Source: CAVQKZ01 sp963837325
Lineage (GTDB): Bacteria > Actinomycetota > Actinomycetes > Mycobacteriales > Jatrophihabitantaceae
DNA: 64,000 nucleotides
NCBI GenBank assembly: GCA_963837325.1
Contig: CAWIMV010000002.1
Span: 1,302,001-1,366,000 of the forward strand
Reading direction: 5' to 3'
Shown here: positions 61,637 to 64,000 of the stretch, piece after piece
How the letters are laid out: each line of letters starts with the position of its first letter
Position numbering within the stretch: position 1 is the first letter of the stretch
Translations under genes and position numbers: made by a program
The notes under the pieces: model-generated
Told to the model about the DNA's origin: nothing
The model's database searches: none
What the model saw: only the letters and a program-made list of their open reading frames with translations

Positions 61637-62622
61637 CAGTCGATCAGGCTCCGGCCGGTCAACCGCAGGAAGACGTCCTCCAGCGTGCTGCGCCGGACCA
61701 GGCTGGACACCGGTTGCAGCCCGTGGTCGCGGATCCGGGTCACCGCCGCCTCGCCGTCAGCCACGTAGAGCAGCACCCGGTCGGGTAGCACCTCGACCCG
61801 CGCGTCCACCCCGGCCATGAGCGCGGTGATCTGCGTGGCTGCCGCTGCGTTGTCATCGGGCGCGAACCGCAGCTCGGCCACCTCGCGCGAGGAGTGTTCT
61901 GCGATCAACTGCCGCGGCGAGCCTTCAGCCACGAACCGGCCGCCGTCCATCACGACCAGGCGGTCGCAGAGTTGCTCGGCCTCGTCCATGTAGTGCGTGG
62001 TCAGGACGAGGGTGACCCCGGCCAGCTTCAGCCGGTAGAGCCGGTCCCACAGCACGTGCCGGGCCTGCGGGTCCAGCCCGGTGGTCGGCTCGTCCAGCAG
62101 CAGGATCTCGGGGTCGTTGATCAGCGAACGGGCGATGGTCAGGCGGCGCTTCATGCCACCGGACAGGGGCTCGACCTTTGACTTGGCCCGCTCGCCGAGC
62201 TGGGCGAAGTCCAGCAACTCCTCGACCTTGGGAGTGAGCTCGGCCCGCGACATCCCGAAGTAGCGCCCGTAGATGTAGAGGTTTTCCCGGACCGTCAGCT
62301 CCAGGTCGAGCGTGTCCTGCTGAGGCACGACCCCGAGCCGGCTCCGGATCGCCGGGCCGTCGACGGCCGGGTCGAGGCCCAGGATGCGCAGCGTGCCGGC
62401 GGTGACCGGCGCGACGCAGCCGATCATCCGCATGGTCGAGCTCTTACCGGCCCCGTTTGGGCCCAGGAATCCGAAGGCCTCGCCCCGGTGCACGTCGAAA
62501 TCGACGCTGTCGACGGCGGTGAAGTTGGCGAACCGCTTGGTCAGCCCGCGGGCCGATATGAGCGGCTCCGGCCGGGCCGGCTCTCGTAGCTCGGTCCGGC
62601 TGCTCGTCCTCGGCGCCACCAC
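61636..62622 (-). CDS. ABC transporter ATP-binding protein (NodI/DrrA-like)
   Basis: 328 residues. Walker A GPNGAGKSS, Q-loop GVVPQQDTLD, signature LSGGMKRRLTIARSL, Walker B EILLLDEPTTGLD and H-loop TTHYMDEAEQLCD are intact. The C-terminal about 90 residues are the DrrA-type regulatory extension. GTG start. Couples ATP hydrolysis to the two ABC-2 permeases; probable drug, lipid or polysaccharide export. Confidence 0.93.
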   Translation of the reverse strand: MVAPRTSSRTELREPARPEPLISARGLTKRFANFTAVDSVDFDVHRGEAFGFLGPNGAGKSSTMRMIGCVAPVTAGTLRILGLDPAVDGPAIRSRLGVVPQQDTLDLELTVRENLYIYGRYFGMSRAELTPKVEELLDFAQLGERAKSKVEPLSGGMKRRLTIARSLINDPEILLLDEPTTGLDPQARHVLWDRLYRLKLAGVTLVLTTHYMDEAEQLCDRLVVMDGGRFVAEGSPRQLIAEHSSREVAELRFAPDDNAAAATQITALMAGVDARVEVLPDRVLLYVADGEAAVTRIRDHGLQPVSSLVRRSTLEDVFLRLTGRSLID

Positions 62623-62706
62623 GCGTTCGACGCTAGCAACCCGCGCCGACAGGGTTTCCGAAGCGCCGCCCGCACCGCCTTGACCGGATCGTCTGCTACC
62701 GGTGGG

Positions 62707-62712
62707 TAAACT
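62707..62712 (+). promoter_or_regulatory. Possible -10 box (TAAACT) of ftsE
   Basis: TAAACT lies eight bases before the ftsE GTG; transcription would start at or near the start codon. TTGACC at about 62680 is too far (21-base spacer) for an ideal -35. No Shine-Dalgarno is present, which fits a leaderless mRNA. Confidence 0.35.
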
Positions 62713-62720
62713 GCACTCCC

Positions 62721-63410
62721 GTGATCCGGCTCCAGCGAATAACCAAGGTCTACCCGGCCGGCGCGCGTCCCGCTCTCGACTGCATCGACATCGAAATCGA
62801 GAAGGGCGAATTCGTTTTTCTCATCGGTCAGTCCGGCTCGGGCAAGTCGACGGTGCTGCGCATGTTGATGCGCGAAGAGCTGCCGACTTCGGGCATCGTC
62901 ACGGTCGACGGCCGGAACGTGGGCCGGTTGCCCAACCGCAAGGTTCCTGACCTGCGCCGCAAGATCGGCTGTGTTTTCCAGGATTTCCGGCTGCTGCCCA
63001 AGAAGAACGTCTACGAGAACGTCGCCTTCGCCCTCGAAGTGATCAACAAGTCACCCAAGGCTATCCGCCGCACCGTGCCGGAGGTGCTCGAACTGGTCGG
63101 GCTCGAGGGCAAGGCTCAGCGGATGCCCAACGAGCTCTCCGGCGGCGAGCAGCAGCGCGTCGCAATCGCCCGCGCGTTCGTGAACCGTCCGCTGGTCCTG
63201 CTCGCCGACGAGCCGACTGGCAACCTCGACCCCGACACCAGTCAGGGCATCATGAGCCTGCTCGAACGCATCAACCGCACCGGCACCACGGTGGTCATGG
63301 CCACTCACGACAACAACATCGTCGACGCCATGCGCCGGCGCGTGATCGAACTCGAGTTCGGCAAGATCATCCGCGACCAGTCCCGCGGGGTGTACGGAGT
63401 CGGTCGCTAA
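62721..63410 (+). CDS. ftsE: Cell division ATP-binding protein FtsE
   Basis: ATPase of the FtsEX complex, which activates peptidoglycan hydrolases at the division site. 229 residues. Walker A GQSGSGKSTV (about 36-45), Q-loop GCVFQDFRLLP, signature LSGGEQQRVAIARAF, Walker B VLLADEPTGNLD, H-loop ATHDNNIV. GTG start without clear ribosome site. ftsX follows after 57 bases. Confidence 0.95.
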   Translation: MIRLQRITKVYPAGARPALDCIDIEIEKGEFVFLIGQSGSGKSTVLRMLMREELPTSGIVTVDGRNVGRLPNRKVPDLRRKIGCVFQDFRLLPKKNVYENVAFALEVINKSPKAIRRTVPEVLELVGLEGKAQRMPNELSGGEQQRVAIARAFVNRPLVLLADEPTGNLDPDTSQGIMSLLERINRTGTTVVMATHDNNIVDAMRRRVIELEFGKIIRDQSRGVYGVGR

Positions 63411-63467
63411 CGCGACCGCGGCCGCACTCGAGCGTTCCGCCGAGTAGTCCCGAGAAGTAAGGAAGTC

Positions 63468-64000
63468 ATGCGCGCAAGCTTCGTGTTGTCCGGCGTCGCA
63501 ACCGGTGTGCGCCGGAACGCGACGATGACGATCGCGCTCATTCTCAGCACCTCGATCGCGTTGGCCTTCGTCGGCGCGGCCCTGCTGGCCAACACCGAGA
63601 TCACCAAGTTCAAGCACGTCTATGAAGGCAAGATCAACATCTCGGTGTACCTGTGCGCGACGCTGCACGACAAGGACCCGAACTGCAAGCACAAGACCAC
63701 GCCGGAAGAGACGGCCGCCATCCGGTCCGAGCTGGACAAGGACTCGCTGGTGACGTCGGCCAGCTACGTCTCGGAGCAGGAGCAGTACAAGCGGGGCAAG
63801 GTGGCCGACCCGTCGGTGGCCAAGTTCCTGAAGGTCGGCGATCTGCCGGCGTCCTTCACGGTCAAGCTCAAGGACCTCAAGAAGGACTACCCGAGATTCG
63901 CGGCGAAATACGCCACCGTCACTGGCGTCGGTGCCGTGAACAACCAGTACAAGACGATCAAGACGCTGCTCGACGTCATCGACGGGGCCAGATGGTTCTC
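63468..64000 (+). CDS. ftsX: Cell division protein FtsX (partial, cut by window end)
   Basis: Membrane partner of FtsE. The first 177 residues are visible and the frame is open to the window edge. Start MRASFVLSGVATGVRRNATM is the typical cytoplasmic N-terminus, followed by the first helix (TIALILSTSIALAFVGAALL) and the extracytoplasmic loop with KINISVYLCA and a Cys pair (Cys63, Cys73) plus VGAVNNQYKTIKTLLDVIDG. AAGGAAG precedes the ATG. The three remaining helices lie outside the window. Confidence 0.93.
   Translation, partial: MRASFVLSGVATGVRRNATMTIALILSTSIALAFVGAALLANTEITKFKHVYEGKINISVYLCATLHDKDPNCKHKTTPEETAAIRSELDKDSLVTSASYVSEQEQYKRGKVADPSVAKFLKVGDLPASFTVKLKDLKKDYPRFAAKYATVTGVGAVNNQYKTIKTLLDVIDGARWF

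Overview
This 64 kb window is dense, high-GC bacterial chromosome typical of an actinomycete. Supporting signs are many GTG starts, 4-base ATGA/GTGA overlaps between genes, and conserved actinobacterial gene blocks: htrA-tatB next to mrp and an MgtE-N/CBS gene at the left end, and prfB followed by ftsE-ftsX at the right end. A member of the Frankiales/Jatrophihabitans-like group is plausible but not proven. I found no rRNA, tRNA, CRISPR array, transposase or prophage. About 57 protein genes are supported, and ftsX is cut by the right edge.

Layout. (1) 1-5.9 kb: envelope-stress and housekeeping block (htrA, tatB, mrp, azlCD, DUF1003 protein, soluble MgtE-N/CBS protein). (2) 6-13.4 kb: a secreted ScyD/E-like protein, a CoA-ester lyase, a VOC protein, an acyl-CoA dehydrogenase carrying an in-frame palindromic insertion, a GNAT protein and two MFS exporters. 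(3) 13.4-14.0 kb: the only long gene-poor stretch. It holds two tandem 6-codon mini-ORFs, each encoding MQGWGF behind a perfect Shine-Dalgarno sequence. A diguanylate cyclase follows. (4) 15.4-36.1 kb: a glucuronoxylan utilisation locus: GH43, sugar ABC importer (binding protein and two permeases, no ATPase), LacI regulator, GH3, secreted GH115, GH10 and CE1, a second LacI, then (after an ECF sigma gene and a DHFR-like gene) a ROK repressor, xylB and xylA. (5) 36.2-46.5 kb: a lipoprotein solute-binding protein translationally coupled to a GGDEF-EAL protein, divergent from a Tad pilus operon (tadA, B, C, flp-like, TadE/F/G-like), with a second PAS-GGDEF-EAL gene at its far end. (6) 46.6-58.7 kb: a BrkB-family protein, then a two-strand amino-acid or amine metabolism cluster (class II amidotransferase, glutamine-synthetase-like ligase, IlvE-like transaminase, enolase-superfamily racemase, amidohydrolase, APC permease, unusual SDR, cupin, aminotransferase, Lrp regulator, Dabb and YjbR proteins). 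(7) 58.7-64 kb: prfB, an ABC-2 exporter, ftsE and partial ftsX.

How parts work together. In the xylan locus secreted GH10, GH115 and CE1 enzymes would cut and debranch xylan outside the cell. The ABC system would import oligomers, GH3 and GH43 would release xylose inside, and XylA/XylB would feed it to the pentose phosphate pathway. A 20-bp palindrome overlaps the -35 boxes of the divergent importer and lacI promoters. The solute-binding protein/GGDEF-EAL pair resembles the known NspS-MbaA arrangement and sits beside the Tad genes, so a ligand-to-c-di-GMP-to-pilus route is a reasonable hypothesis. The 47.9-57.3 kb cluster separates onto individual genes the two domain types fused in FluG (amidohydrolase and glutamine synthetase), alongside a deglutamylase-like protein; its substrate is unknown.

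Several convergent gene ends carry large inverted repeats. One family, built on TTTTCCCCGCTGGTG, occurs at both 29.3 kb and 59.8 kb.
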